A stretch of DNA of 64,000 bases from assembly GCA_965227315.1 (NCBI GenBank), contig OZ245737.1, positions 1,922,001 to 1,986,000 on the forward strand. Direction: 5' to 3'. The notes under the pieces were generated by a model. The model was not told the DNA's origin. It did no database searches and saw only the letters and a list, made by a program, of their open reading frames with translations. Positions 1 through 9,043 of this stretch are shown piece by piece (within the stretch, counting starts at the first letter, position 1; every line of letters starts with the position of its first letter). Origin of the DNA: JANQHS01 sp965227315. GTDB lineage: Bacteria > Bacteroidota > Bacteroidia > Cytophagales > CCMP332. Made by a program: the position numbers and the translations under genes.

Positions 1-1052
1 ATCCCAGCCAAAATCAACGTCTCTCTCCAGATTGCAGAGATCCCCAATCCCTTTATCATTATTGACTTGACAATTATGTAATACCATTTTGAGGGCACCA
101 CATTGGCGATTCCTTGAAGCATCAGGGGCATATTTTCCAGAGGAAACATGAATCCGGTAAACAGCATGGTGGGAATTAGCATTCCCATAAGCGAAATCAA
201 CATCGCTGATTGCTGTGACTTGGTAATATTTGAAATAAGTAGCCCAAGCGCCAGGGCTGTGAGAATCAGTAACCCACTTTCCAGAAATAGTAAGACAAGA
301 CTGCCATTTATGGGCATATCAAGAAGGTACACACTGAGGATCAGGATAACCGACAGGTTGATCAGCGATAGCAAAAAATAGGGAATTGCTTTAGATACGA
401 TCACCAGAATTGGACTTACCGGAGAGACGAGCAGAACTTCCATCGTGCCTAATTCTTTTTCGCGTACTATGGAAACCGAAGTCATTAACACACAGACCAA
501 AAGCAGTACCAGAGCCATCACGCCCGGAACATAGTTCGTGGCTCCCTTTAACTCCGGATTGTAAATCATTCTTGTTTGTATATCAATTAATAGTGCGCCG
601 GAGCTGCCGGGTATCAACGACCTTTGATAATCCATAATAATACTCTGCATATAGTTGGTCAGTGTATTTGCCGTATTTGGATCTGTCGCATCCGCAATTA
701 TTTGAACTTGCGGGTTTTGGCCTGAGCTCAGGTCCCTTCCGAAGCCGACGGGAAAAATGACCGCAAGCTTTATATCTCCTTTTTTGAAGGCTTTTGTCAG
801 TTGTTCTTCGTTGTTAATATCAGATTGGATATTAAAATAGCTGCTAGCACCGATTTTGTTGATCAATTCAATTGTATGTTGATCCTTAGACCAATCACCA
901 ATAGCTATCTGCGCATTTTTAATTTCATTGGTTAGTGCGAACCCAAACAATATTATTTGGACAATCGGAAGGCCGAACAAGATCAAGAGGGTTTTTGAAT
1001 CCCTGAAAACATGAAAGAATTCTTTCTTTACAAATGATAGTATTTGCTTCAT
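1..1052 (-). CDS. ABC-2 type permease of a Ybh-like drug exporter (3' part cut by window edge)
   Basis: The frame is open from the ATG at 1052 to the left edge, so the C-terminus is missing. It starts MKQILSFVKKEFFHVFRDSK and has an N-terminal TM segment (around residues 22-40), a periplasmic loop of about 150 residues, then several TM segments. This is the layout of ABC-2 permeases such as YbhS/YbhR and DrrB. The motif REKELGTMEVLLVSP is typical of this family. The gene lies 8 bases after the upstream ATPase gene, and the order TetR-TolC-HlyD-ATPase-ATPase-permease matches the cecR-ybhGFSR plan, so a second permease is expected beyond the edge. It would form the membrane channel of a tripartite efflux pump. 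Family confidence is high; the substrate is unknown. Confidence 0.88.
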   Translation of the reverse strand, partial: MKQILSFVKKEFFHVFRDSKTLLILFGLPIVQIILFGFALTNEIKNAQIAIGDWSKDQHTIELINKIGASSYFNIQSDINNEEQLTKAFKKGDIKLAVIFPVGFGRDLSSGQNPQVQIIADATDPNTANTLTNYMQSIIMDYQRSLIPGSSGALLIDIQTRMIYNPELKGATNYVPGVMALVLLLVCVLMTSVSIVREKELGTMEVLLVSPVSPILVIVSKAIPYFLLSLINLSVILILSVYLLDMPINGSLVLLFLESGLLILTALALGLLISNITKSQQSAMLISLMGMLIPTMLFTGFMFPLENMPLMLQGIANVVPSKWYYIIVKSIMIKGLGISAIWRETLILAG

Positions 1053-1060
1053 AATACCAA

Positions 1061-1801
1061 TTACTCAGATCGAACAGCCCCCCTGGCCAGTTCAAAAAAC
1101 ACGTCGTCCATACTCTGTCCTTTATAATGTTCCTTTAATTTATCGGGGGAGTCAAGGGCAGCTATTTTTCCGTCTACCATGATTGAAACACGATCGCAAT
1201 ACTCGGCCTCATCCATATAATGTGTTGTGATGAAAATGGTAATCCCTTGATCCGCTGCTTCGTAGATCTGGTCCCAAAATTGTCTTCTGGTAATTGGATC
1301 CACGCCTCCGGTCGGTTCATCTAAAAAAACCACCATTGGTTTGTGCAGAATGGCGACGGAAAATGACAATTTCTGTTTCCAACCCAAAGGCAGGGCTCCG
1401 ACAAGTTTGTTTTGTGCCCTCTGCAAATCGAGTTTTTTGATCAATACGGATTGCTTCTCTTTGATTTCCTCCATTGAAAGACCATAGATCCCGCCGTAGA
1501 ATGAGATATTTTCAGAAACTGTCAGATCTTCATAAAGGCTGAACTTTTGACTCATATACCCGATCTGCGCCTTTATCTTTTCCGTGTCGTTTTGGACATC
1601 AAAACCTACGACTTTTGCTTTGCCGGATGTCGGAGAAGATAGCCCGCAAAGCATGCGCATTGCCGTGGTTTTTCCTGCACCATTTGCACCCAGAAATCCG
1701 AATATTTCTCCTCTGCGAACACTGAAGCTGATATCATCGACCGCTTTGAAAGAGCCGAAGGCCTTGGACAGGTTTTGCACGTCAATTACAACTTCAGGCA
1801 T
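1061..1801 (-). CDS. ABC transporter ATPase (equivalent to YbhF second half)
   Basis: This is a 246-residue ABC ATPase. Walker A is GANGAGKT at residues 38-45, and Walker B with its following D-loop reads VVFLDEPTGGVDP. The signature is the degenerate LPLGWKQ in place of LSGGQ. That variant is characteristic of the C-terminal ATPase half of YbhF/RbbA-type fused proteins. It overlaps the upstream ATPase gene by 8 bases, so the two are probably co-translated and act as a heterodimer. In E. coli the two halves are fused in YbhF; here they are separate polypeptides. It probably energises drug or toxic-compound export together with the permease downstream. Confidence 0.9.
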   Translation of the reverse strand: MPEVVIDVQNLSKAFGSFKAVDDISFSVRRGEIFGFLGANGAGKTTAMRMLCGLSSPTSGKAKVVGFDVQNDTEKIKAQIGYMSQKFSLYEDLTVSENISFYGGIYGLSMEEIKEKQSVLIKKLDLQRAQNKLVGALPLGWKQKLSFSVAILHKPMVVFLDEPTGGVDPITRRQFWDQIYEAADQGITIFITTHYMDEAEYCDRVSIMVDGKIAALDSPDKLKEHYKGQSMDDVFFELARGAVRSE

Positions 1802-2729
1802 TTGATTGCATTAAGTGGATAAAGCAGTCTTCTATTGTGGGCTTTACATTCTCTATATGTAGTTCGACATGATGCTTTAGGTCAGATTCCAGTGCATCTG
1901 TTGAATCCCGTTCATCGCTAAATGTGAAGTGATGATAGCTCCCAAATGCGAAGCAACTTGAAACATAAGACAGTGAGCGAAGATCTTTTACCAGCCTTCC
2001 CATTTCGGATGATCTTGCACGAAACAGTTTTTGAGGATATTGCTGTATGATTTTTTCGGGTGTTGCAATGGACATGATCTTTCCATTTTGGATAAGAGCT
2101 ATGCGATCACATAAATTTGCTTCATCCATGTATGGAGTCGAGACGATAATGGTGATGCCCTGATCCCTGAGTTTTTTAAGCATTTCCCAGAACTCTTTTC
2201 GGGAAACCGCGTCCACCCCTGTTGTAGGCTCATCCAGAAAAAGGATGTCGGGCTTATGGATCAGGGCACAGGATAGCGCCAATTTTTGCTTCATTCCTCC
2301 TGACAACTGTCCTGCACGCCTTTTTGAGAAGGGTTCCAGTTGTGAAAAAATGTCCTCGATCAAATAGTAATTTTCTTGTACCGTGGTATCAAAAAGCGTC
2401 GCAAAAAAGTCGAGGTTTTCTTGAACACTTAAATCCTGGTACAAGGAAAACTTACCGGGCATGTACCCTATTTTTTGTCTGATGGTTTTATAGTTGTGGA
2501 CAACGTCTAAACCCAGTACTTCTGCGCTTCCATGATCGGGAAGTAACAAAGTTGTGAGAATCCTGAAAAGACTTGTTTTCCCGGCTCCATCGGGTCCTAT
2601 CAGGCCAAAAATCTCTCCGGCTGATACTTTAAATGAAATATCCTCAAGCGCAACGATCTTGCCCTGCTCGTAAACTTTTTTTATGTTTTCGACAACAACG
2701 GCCATCGTCTTATAAGGTGACCTCGCCAT
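1794..2729 (-). CDS. ABC transporter ATPase (equivalent to YbhF first half)
   Basis: A 311-residue ABC ATPase with Walker A GPDGAGKT near residue 45, a canonical signature LSGGMKQ and Walker B ILFLDEPTTGVD. After the roughly 230-residue nucleotide-binding core there is an extension of about 75 residues, as seen at the end of the first domain of YbhF-type proteins. The gene overlaps the HlyD-like gene upstream by 20 bases and the second ATPase downstream by 8 bases. A shorter start at residue 9 (MAVVVENIKKVYEQ) would remove most of the upstream overlap and looks like the natural start of the ABC fold. It is one half of a probable ATPase heterodimer for efflux. Confidence 0.9.
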   Translation of the reverse strand: MARSPYKTMAVVVENIKKVYEQGKIVALEDISFKVSAGEIFGLIGPDGAGKTSLFRILTTLLLPDHGSAEVLGLDVVHNYKTIRQKIGYMPGKFSLYQDLSVQENLDFFATLFDTTVQENYYLIEDIFSQLEPFSKRRAGQLSGGMKQKLALSCALIHKPDILFLDEPTTGVDAVSRKEFWEMLKKLRDQGITIIVSTPYMDEANLCDRIALIQNGKIMSIATPEKIIQQYPQKLFRARSSEMGRLVKDLRSLSYVSSCFAFGSYHHFTFSDERDSTDALESDLKHHVELHIENVKPTIEDCFIHLMQSNA

Positions 2730-3594
2730 ACATGCCTATTTTGATCTGCCTGTCATTCTCCACAAGAATTTTCGTGGCATAGACCATATTGGCACGTTCG
2801 TTTTTGGTTTGTATGGTTTTTGGAGTGAATTCGGCTTTATCACTTATCCAGGTAATGGATCCCTCGTACTCCTTCATGTTGCCCTCCGGGCCATCAATTC
2901 GAACAATTGCTTTTTGCCCTACTTGTAATTGCGACAATTGATCTCCTGAGAAATACGCCCTTAGAGTCAATTTTGAAAGGTCTGCCATTTTGAATAGCGC
3001 CTTTCCTGCTTGAGTCATTTCGTGTTTCTCAATGTACTTGGCCAGTACTGTTCCCGATATGGGAGAAACTATTTGGCATTTTTCAATCTGGTCTAGCAGT
3101 TGTTCAATTTGAACCGTCAATACATTGGCGTCTAAATCGATTCCGTTAATACTGGTATTTAGATTTGCTCTTTGGGCTCGAATTTGTCCTTTCAGATAGT
3201 CTATTTGCGCCTTTATGTCATCTAATTGTTTGGTTGTGGCCGCATCGTCCTCAAGTAGTTTCACGATTCGTTCTTTTTCGTTTTCGGCATTGTCCAATTG
3301 AGAATACAGTGAGGCCAGTTGTACTGAGATATCGGGTTTTCGGCTTAGCAATGATTGCATTTGAGCTTCTAGCTGTTTTTTACGCAGATGGAGCTGCATC
3401 GTATCTATGCTGCCAAGTAGTTGACCTTCTTCCAGGTTTTGCCCTTCTATAATGTCCAATTTGGTAACCACCCCGGTTGCCTCTGCGGAAATGACGGTTT
3501 CCACCGCTTCAAAAGACCCGGATGCATCGAAGTTTTTCTCGTTTCCGTTACAAGCAAAAATTCCTGCTAAGAGTATTGGTATTATCGCCTTCAT
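2710..3594 (-). CDS. HlyD-family periplasmic adaptor lipoprotein (YbhG-like)
   Basis: This 294-residue membrane fusion protein begins with a lipoprotein signal (LLAGIFAC, lipid-attachment Cys about residue 15). It then has a first half-lipoyl segment (TGVVTKLDIIEGQNLEEGQ), a long helical hairpin of about 100 residues, and the returning lipoyl/barrel part (IVSPISGTVLAKYI). It would bridge the inner-membrane ABC transporter and the TolC-like protein encoded just upstream (6 bases away). The architecture matches YbhG and EmrA-like adaptors. The substrate cannot be read from the sequence. Confidence 0.9.
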   Translation of the reverse strand: MKAIIPILLAGIFACNGNEKNFDASGSFEAVETVISAEATGVVTKLDIIEGQNLEEGQLLGSIDTMQLHLRKKQLEAQMQSLLSRKPDISVQLASLYSQLDNAENEKERIVKLLEDDAATTKQLDDIKAQIDYLKGQIRAQRANLNTSINGIDLDANVLTVQIEQLLDQIEKCQIVSPISGTVLAKYIEKHEMTQAGKALFKMADLSKLTLRAYFSGDQLSQLQVGQKAIVRIDGPEGNMKEYEGSITWISDKAEFTPKTIQTKNERANMVYATKILVENDRQIKIGMYGEVTL

Positions 3595-3600
3595 TGCTCT

Positions 3601-4878
3601 TTAATTTCCAATTTCAAATTTTAGTTTATTCAGCGTTTTCAGGTATTGAATCTCATGTAGCACAAGATTTTGTTTAGCTGAATTCGTCTGATCAATCTTG
3701 TTCAAAAGTTGAGACATGGTGACCACACCGTTGTCAAACTTTTTTTGGTAAGAATTCTGAATAGAAGTACGCAATTCTATCATGCGCTTGTCTTGTTCTA
3801 TTAAGACCTCAAACTTTGCGATTTGATCCTTATGCTGGATAATGTTAAGATTGGTGTGATACCTGAAAGTCTTTTCCTGTAGGTCAATCTGGTCCAGACG
3901 CAATTGAGTTAATCGTTTGTTGTTCTTATGCTGATAGAGTCCTCCGAGGGTCCAGGAAAGATTAACCCCAACCACCCCTAATTCAGTTATTTTGGATGTT
4001 CCAAAATCAATACCCGGTGATAGGAAGGTTCCGAAGCCAAGAAGACCAATGCTTGGGTACAGCGAAGATTTCTGCAGATCCAATTGAGCTGTGGTCGCTT
4101 TACGATCAAGTTCAAATTTCTCTAATTCCAAACGACGCAATTGCTGGTCCAGCGCAATGGGACTCAGCTCTGGCGTTTTTAGCTGTATAGCCGTGTCAAG
4201 TGAACGACCCAGCATTAAACCCAGCATATTGATGTAGGCATTTTTAGCATATAGAAGGTCATTAAGACTTTGCTCGTTGATAATGATTTCGACTTCTATT
4301 TCATTCAGGTCCGATTTAAATGCAGTTCCATGCTTATATGATGACTGGACATGCCGAAAATTATTTTCCAAAATTCCACCGTAAATATTGGCTTGTTCGA
4401 TTTGGCCATCGAGCAGCAGGATACTGAAGTATACCTCATCGACCGTGGACTCAATCGATTTTAACGTTATATCAAGATCCTTTTCCTGGATACCGGACTC
4501 GACCCGAATGATTTCTTTATTGGCCTTGGTTCGGCCACCATCCCATAAGTTCTGATTGATCTGAACGATGCCAATCAGGTTAGCCTCAGCACCGGATTCA
4601 TCAGAGCCTGGCGAGAAGCTGGGCAAACCAAAGATCAGACCGCCAATAAGGTTAGCGCTAAGCTGCGGATAGTACGCTTTGTTTGCATTGGAAATATTGT
4701 AATCCCTGGCTAGTTCAAGTAGCTCATATTGCATGAACAGAGGATAATTCTCTTTGGCTAGTTGTCGCGCTTTGTCTATGTCAAGCTGTTCCTGGCTATA
4801 CAAGGCAAGAGGCAGCATGGACAGAGCTACCAGCATAGTTGCAATAAGTAAAGTGGCTTTCATATTGATCAAGTTCAT
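3601..4878 (-). CDS. TolC-like outer membrane efflux protein
   Basis: An outer membrane efflux protein of the TolC/OEP family, with a signal peptide ending near LALYSQ and two repeats of long amphipathic helices. The frame is open back to 4899, but the ATG at 4878 is preferred. It forms an ATGA overlap with the TetR stop codon (4875-4877), a usual sign of translational coupling, and is followed by a good signal peptide; the ATG at 4863 is another option. The protein is about 425 residues, normal for the family. It would provide the exit duct for the exporter encoded downstream on the same strand. Confidence 0.88.
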   Translation of the reverse strand: MNLINMKATLLIATMLVALSMLPLALYSQEQLDIDKARQLAKENYPLFMQYELLELARDYNISNANKAYYPQLSANLIGGLIFGLPSFSPGSDESGAEANLIGIVQINQNLWDGGRTKANKEIIRVESGIQEKDLDITLKSIESTVDEVYFSILLLDGQIEQANIYGGILENNFRHVQSSYKHGTAFKSDLNEIEVEIIINEQSLNDLLYAKNAYINMLGLMLGRSLDTAIQLKTPELSPIALDQQLRRLELEKFELDRKATTAQLDLQKSSLYPSIGLLGFGTFLSPGIDFGTSKITELGVVGVNLSWTLGGLYQHKNNKRLTQLRLDQIDLQEKTFRYHTNLNIIQHKDQIAKFEVLIEQDKRMIELRTSIQNSYQKKFDNGVVTMSQLLNKIDQTNSAKQNLVLHEIQYLKTLNKLKFEIGN

Positions 4879-5468
4879 TTGAGAAATGACATAAGCCATT
4901 CGGGAATGAGTTTTTTTCTTTTCTCCAATATGTTGTTGAATTCCTCTTCTTGCGTTTCTGAAATAGCTTTTATTAATGGTTTCCCTATGAATGGAAAAAT
5001 CGTCATCGAAATCATATTAATAATGAATTGTTTCTCCGTGATCTTGACGGAATCCGGTTTTGTGGCATCAGAAATCTGCTGATATAAATGCGTGTTGATT
5101 ATTTTCTTTTCTGCGCTGATCCGTTTAAGGATCTTGTCAGGATTTCTATGCATTTCGTTCAGTAAAAAGATGGGTAGTTCAGGTTCTCTTTTTAGAAGCT
5201 CAATGTAGTTGGAAACAAAGATTTTGAGCTTATCTTCCAGGCTTGTTTTATCATCCTGGAAAGTCACGAACATATCGTTGATGAAGCTGCTCATTGTGCC
5301 AAACATGATTAGCTCGAATAGTTTGACTTTGCTTCTGAAGTAGTAATTCAACATGGCCAGATTTACGCCGGCTTTATCTGCTATTTCACGGGTTTTTGTG
5401 CCTTCAAAACCTTTGATCTTAAAAAGGTCTTTGGCAGCTGCGATGATTTTTTCTTCAGGATTCTTCAT
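4875..5468 (-). CDS. TetR/AcrR-family transcriptional repressor of the exporter operon
   Basis: A 197-residue TetR-type regulator. The N-terminal helix-turn-helix is clear: IIAAAKDLFKIKGFEGTKTR, then EIADKAGVNLAMLNYYFRSK (residues 8-47). The C-terminal ligand-binding domain of about 140 residues is divergent, as usual. It is the first gene of the exporter operon and is coupled to the TolC-like gene by an ATGA overlap. A perfect 7+7 inverted repeat sits directly upstream next to a probable -7 box (see 5479-5502), so self-repression is likely. It plays the role that CecR (YbiH) plays for ybhGFSR in E. coli. The inducer is unknown. Confidence 0.9.
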   Translation of the reverse strand: MKNPEEKIIAAAKDLFKIKGFEGTKTREIADKAGVNLAMLNYYFRSKVKLFELIMFGTMSSFINDMFVTFQDDKTSLEDKLKIFVSNYIELLKREPELPIFLLNEMHRNPDKILKRISAEKKIINTHLYQQISDATKPDSVKITEKQFIINMISMTIFPFIGKPLIKAISETQEEEFNNILEKRKKLIPEWLMSFLK

Positions 5469-5478
5469 TTCACTAGGA

Positions 5479-5502
5479 CAAATGTATTAAACAGTTGTTT
5501 AA
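5479..5502 (-). promoter_or_regulatory. Probable promoter -7 box and TetR operator
   Basis: On the minus strand the sequence TACATTTG (5479-5486) matches the Bacteroidota -7 consensus TAnnTTTG and lies 11 bases before the tetR start codon. Immediately upstream is the palindrome TTAAACA-GT-TGTTTAA (5487-5502), with perfect 7-base arms. A palindrome touching the -7 box would let a TetR dimer block RNA polymerase. No clear -33 TTTG was seen. Confidence 0.6.
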
Positions 5503-5570
5503 AATGGAAGATTAAATCATTTGATTGATTTTTCAAGAGATTAATATAATTACCCTTTTCCCACGCATCA

Positions 5571-5920
5571 GACCGTGAATCCGTGAAGATCTCACGGTCC
5601 GGAAGCTCTAAGTCCTGCACCGGCTGGATACCTTAGGCGGATAGATTTATGAGTGAATACTGACAATGTCCGGAGAGAACATTCCTCGAGTACCTCGCTC
5701 TCACCCTTTAATCCCCTGTAGCTTCAGCGCAGGGAGATCAGGTCTGCAAGAGCGAGTTTGGGATTGTGTATGAGAAGGGTTTCGCTCTTACAAGATTCTT
5801 GTTCATAGGGACAGTGTCGAAGTCCAAAAGTGTGAGAACAGTCTATCGAGTCCATCACTCTTGTTCCTCACTACAGGGTCTGTAGAAGCACCCATAAAGT
5901 CCGGGTTCCGCGAACCCATC
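5571..5920. repeat. Divergent long copy (A) of a dispersed intergenic repeat
   Basis: The 787-base gap between tetR and the next gene holds no convincing ORF. It contains a GACCGTGA/TCACGGTC inverted repeat (5571-5578 / 5592-5599). Next come modules shared with three other gaps in this window: a GGCGGATA box (5637), a GAGTGA...CTCGCTCTCAC stem (about 5651-5704), and a CAGGGTCTGTAGAAGCACCCATAA-like 3' module ending in CGAACCC (about 5875-5917). It is longer and less conserved than copies B-D, with an extra insert of about 150 bases. Confidence 0.5.
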
Positions 5921-6255
5921 TTCCGAACACCACCTCCTTTAATGTATCCCACTCAGGTTGGTTATTGATCTTTGGTTCAAAAGCAGTTTCAGGCTATGCT
6001 TTTTCATTGAGCCCATTTTCTTTCGTTTTCCTTTGAAAGGGTCACAATTTTTGCTTTGACTCTTGAAAATTTTGATGGTTGACAATGCAGGGGTCATAGG
6101 AAAACCAAGGTTAAGATTGATTCAGAATTACACCATTTTTCCTTTATATATGCCTTCTAACATTTCATTTTGCCGCTCCTCGTGTTTTTTGAATCCCTTA
6201 GGTCAACAAATTACATCTTTTTATTTAGGTCAAGGGAAAAAATAGATTTAACGCT

Positions 6256-8697
6256 ATGCTTAAGAATTATCTTTTGGTAGGGATAAGAAACCTTAAACGT
6301 CAGTTTCTATATTCTTTTATCAATGTCATCGGCTTATCTGTAGGTATATGTTGCGTTTCGCTCATATTGCTTTATGTAGGACATGAACTTACTTACGACA
6401 AACACCATCCCGATTATAAAAAAATTTACCGACTGGATTTTTCCGGGACCATAAACGATTCAGAATTCATCACCTGCCTGATGAGCGCCCCGGCGGCGAC
6501 AGTTTTAGTTCAGGATTTTCCTGAAGAACTAATGTCTTCATTTCGATTTCGACAATCTGGAGACTACTATATCAAAAAGGAAGGCTCCGATTTAAACTTT
6601 AAAGAGGAAAATGTACTCTTCGCTGATTCAAACCTTCTCAGTTTTTGGAATATTCCTGTTCTATATGGCAACCCGAAAGAAGCTCTCAACAAACCAAAAA
6701 CCCTCGTAATAAGTCAAAAGATTTCTCAAAAGCTTTTTGGAAACGTAAATCCAGTAGGGGAAACTGTCATCCTGGACAACAAAAATCCGTGGACTGTTGG
6801 TGCCGTCATTCAAAATATTCCAAACAATTCTCACTTTGGGGGGGATGTTTTCCTTACAATGTTGTCAAGGGATGAGGCCCACAGACCGATATGGTTTAGT
6901 TTCAACTTTCATACCTATTATAAGGTCAAGGAAGGCCTTGACATCAAGAGTTTTGAAAATGAGCTAAATCAATATATACCTGAGAAATATCTGGGCCCTG
7001 AAATCGTGAGGTTCATGAATATGGACCTGGAGGCATTCCGGAAAGAAGGAAATAGACTTGGCTTTAGTTTCATGCCCCTTTCTGATATCCATCTAAAGTC
7101 AAATAAGCTTGGGGAATTAACTGCAAATGGTGATGTCAAATACGTTTACATCTTCTCTGCAATTGGCCTTTTTATTTTGCTTTTGGCAAGTGTCAATTTC
7201 ATAAACCTTTCAACAGCAAGGTCCATAAAAAGAGCAAAGGAAGTGGGCCTAAGAAAAGTCCTTGGTGGCCACAGGGCAACCATTATTACTCAATTTTTGG
7301 CTGAAGCGTTTTTAATTACTCTAATGGCTGCCTTTCTAAGCTATATAATATTGTTTTTGATTCGGGGAGCATTCAACGAAATCTCAAACAAAACTTTTGG
7401 AGTTGGAGATCTTTTTAGCCCGGTATTTTTGGCATATCTATTTGGGCTTACCTTGACCGTCGCCTTCATTTCCGGGATTTATCCTGCATTCTATCTTTCA
7501 AGATACCAGCTCGTTAAAACCCTCAAGGGAAAACTCAACACAGAAAACAAGGGTCTTAACCTAAGAAATGCACTTGTCGTATTTCAATTTGCGGTTTCTC
7601 TTATAATGATAGTAGGTACTATAACTGTAAATAGCCAGTTAAGATACATTCAGGACAAAAAATTGGGCTACGATAAGGAACGCGTTCTCTTAATTGAAGA
7701 TGCCTGGATATTGAGAGAAAATGTGGACGCATTTAAAAATGAAGTATTAAAGTCTTCAAAAATTGAGAATGCCACGGTTACAGGTTTTTTCCCGGTTGAT
7801 TTTAACCATAACAACAATGTTTATTGGCCGGGAAAATCTGAAAAACCCGAGTCAAATCATGTCGTAAATAACCACACGGTAGATTACAATTACATCTCCA
7901 CTTTGGGAATTGGAATTTCGGAAGGTCGGAATTTCTCGGAAGATTTCCCGAGTGACTCCATGTCGATCCTAATTAATGAAAGTTGTGCACGGCAAATGGG
8001 CTTGGAAAATCCTATTGGTTCCTACATTAGCACATATTCATCCATTAATGAGGAAACGGTTACGGCATCCTTTAAAGTCATAGGAGTGGTAAAGGACTTT
8101 CATTACAGATCCTTTAGAGAGCCAATTGCGCCGGTGGTTCTTCATTTGGGTGAAAGCCCATTTATGGTCGGGTTAAAGGTGAACAGAAATGCGGATGTCC
8201 GTGCAACCATTGCAGAAATCGAATCTATATGGGATCAAATTGCTCCTGGACAGCCATTTGAATATTCGTTTCTGGATGAACATTTCGACAGACTTCATGA
8301 AGCCGAAGGGCAAGTGAGTGTGATCATTAATATTTTCACTGCCGTTGCGATGTTTATTGCCTGTCTTGGGCTGTTCGGCCTATCCTCTTTTACCGCAAGT
8401 CAGAAGATTAAGGAAATTGGGATAAGAAAAGTATTAGGCGCTTCTAACCTTGAAATAATTGGTATGCTTTCCCTGCAGTTTCTAAAACCTGTACTCATTT
8501 CTCTCTTAATTGCTTTCCCTATTGCCTGGTACGCTATGGAACGCTGGCTTGAAGATTTTGCCTACAGGATTGACCTGGACTGGATCTTGTTCTTTGCATC
8601 AGGAGCTGCGGCGATTGTCCTTGCATGGATCACCATGAGTTATCATTCTATTGTAGCGGCCAATACCAATCCTACGGAGACTTTGAATTATGAGTAG
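6256..8697 (+). CDS. MacB/FtsX-type ABC transporter permease (Bacteroidota 800-residue class)
   Basis: An 813-residue permease. It opens with a TM helix at residues 20-42, then a periplasmic MacB-PCD domain, an FtsX core with about three TMs (near 290-420), a second periplasmic domain and a second FtsX core (about 690-810). The motif EVGLRKVLGGHR and its second copy KEIGIRKVLGASN mark the two halves. Proteins of this class in Bacteroidota usually pair with a separate ATPase of the LolD/MacB type, but none is adjacent here, so this is an orphan permease in this window. A role in export of lipoproteins, peptides or stress response is possible; the substrate is unknown. It is flanked by repeat copies A and B. 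Confidence 0.88.
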   Translation: MLKNYLLVGIRNLKRQFLYSFINVIGLSVGICCVSLILLYVGHELTYDKHHPDYKKIYRLDFSGTINDSEFITCLMSAPAATVLVQDFPEELMSSFRFRQSGDYYIKKEGSDLNFKEENVLFADSNLLSFWNIPVLYGNPKEALNKPKTLVISQKISQKLFGNVNPVGETVILDNKNPWTVGAVIQNIPNNSHFGGDVFLTMLSRDEAHRPIWFSFNFHTYYKVKEGLDIKSFENELNQYIPEKYLGPEIVRFMNMDLEAFRKEGNRLGFSFMPLSDIHLKSNKLGELTANGDVKYVYIFSAIGLFILLLASVNFINLSTARSIKRAKEVGLRKVLGGHRATIITQFLAEAFLITLMAAFLSYIILFLIRGAFNEISNKTFGVGDLFSPVFLAYLFGLTLTVAFISGIYPAFYLSRYQLVKTLKGKLNTENKGLNLRNALVVFQFAVSLIMIVGTITVNSQLRYIQDKKLGYDKERVLLIEDAWILRENVDAFKNEVLKSSKIENATVTGFFPVDFNHNNNVYWPGKSEKPESNHVVNNHTVDYNYISTLGIGISEGRNFSEDFPSDSMSILINESCARQMGLENPIGSYISTYSSINEETVTASFKVIGVVKDFHYRSFREPIAPVVLHLGESPFMVGLKVNRNADVRATIAEIESIWDQIAPGQPFEYSFLDEHFDRLHEAEGQVSVIINIFTAVAMFIACLGLFGLSSFTASQKIKEIGIRKVLGASNLEIIGMLSLQFLKPVLISLLIAFPIAWYAMERWLEDFAYRIDLDWILFFASGAAAIVLAWITMSYHSIVAANTNPTETLNYE

Positions 8698-8800
8698 TGA
8701 TGATCCTATAACTTTTATTTATGAGTTTTGATTTAAAAAAGGCAGGGCCCATATAGCCAAGGGATCATAAGAAAAGAATGGTGGAATTTGGGGAGTTCTA

Positions 8801-8931
8801 GTTTGTGAGTGAGTCCCTACAATGTCGGGAGAGAACACCCTTCAAGTGTCTCGCTCTCACAGGTCACTCTCAGGTCTGTTCAAGTACCCATAACGCTTCT
8901 CCCGACTAAAAGTCAGGACGCGAACCCCAAC
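8801..8931. repeat. Dispersed intergenic repeat, copy B
   Basis: This fills much of the 330-base gap after the permease. A TGTGAGTGAG...CTCGCTCTCAC stem (8805-8861) is followed by CAGGTCTGTTCAAGTACCC, then a hairpin CCCGACT-aaa-AGTCAGG and CGCGAACCCC. Copies C and D share the same 3' module almost base for base. Here the hairpin carries one mismatch and the front GGCGGATAAAT box is not evident. No ORF is present. Confidence 0.75.
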
Positions 8932-9043
8932 GAAGTTCAAAAGGAAGAGTTTAGAAGTTAAATCGGGAATTGGAGAAAATAGTATCACACTAAAACCATT
9001 TCCCACTTCTTCCTATCTTTATGAAGACATGATCGCTTATACC

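Noticed and set aside
148..637. Two plus-strand ORFs of about 75 codons at the left edge
   Set aside because: They lie antisense inside the clear ABC-2 permease frame and have no protein-like composition.
5571..5960. Group II intron remnant
   Set aside because: The inverted repeat recalled a domain V-type hairpin, but the conserved AGC...GNAA core is not there and no reverse transcriptase is present.
6063..6245. 60-codon ORF before the MacB-like permease
   Set aside because: No recognisable domain, odd composition (several Cys and Pro in a leader region); more likely leader sequence.
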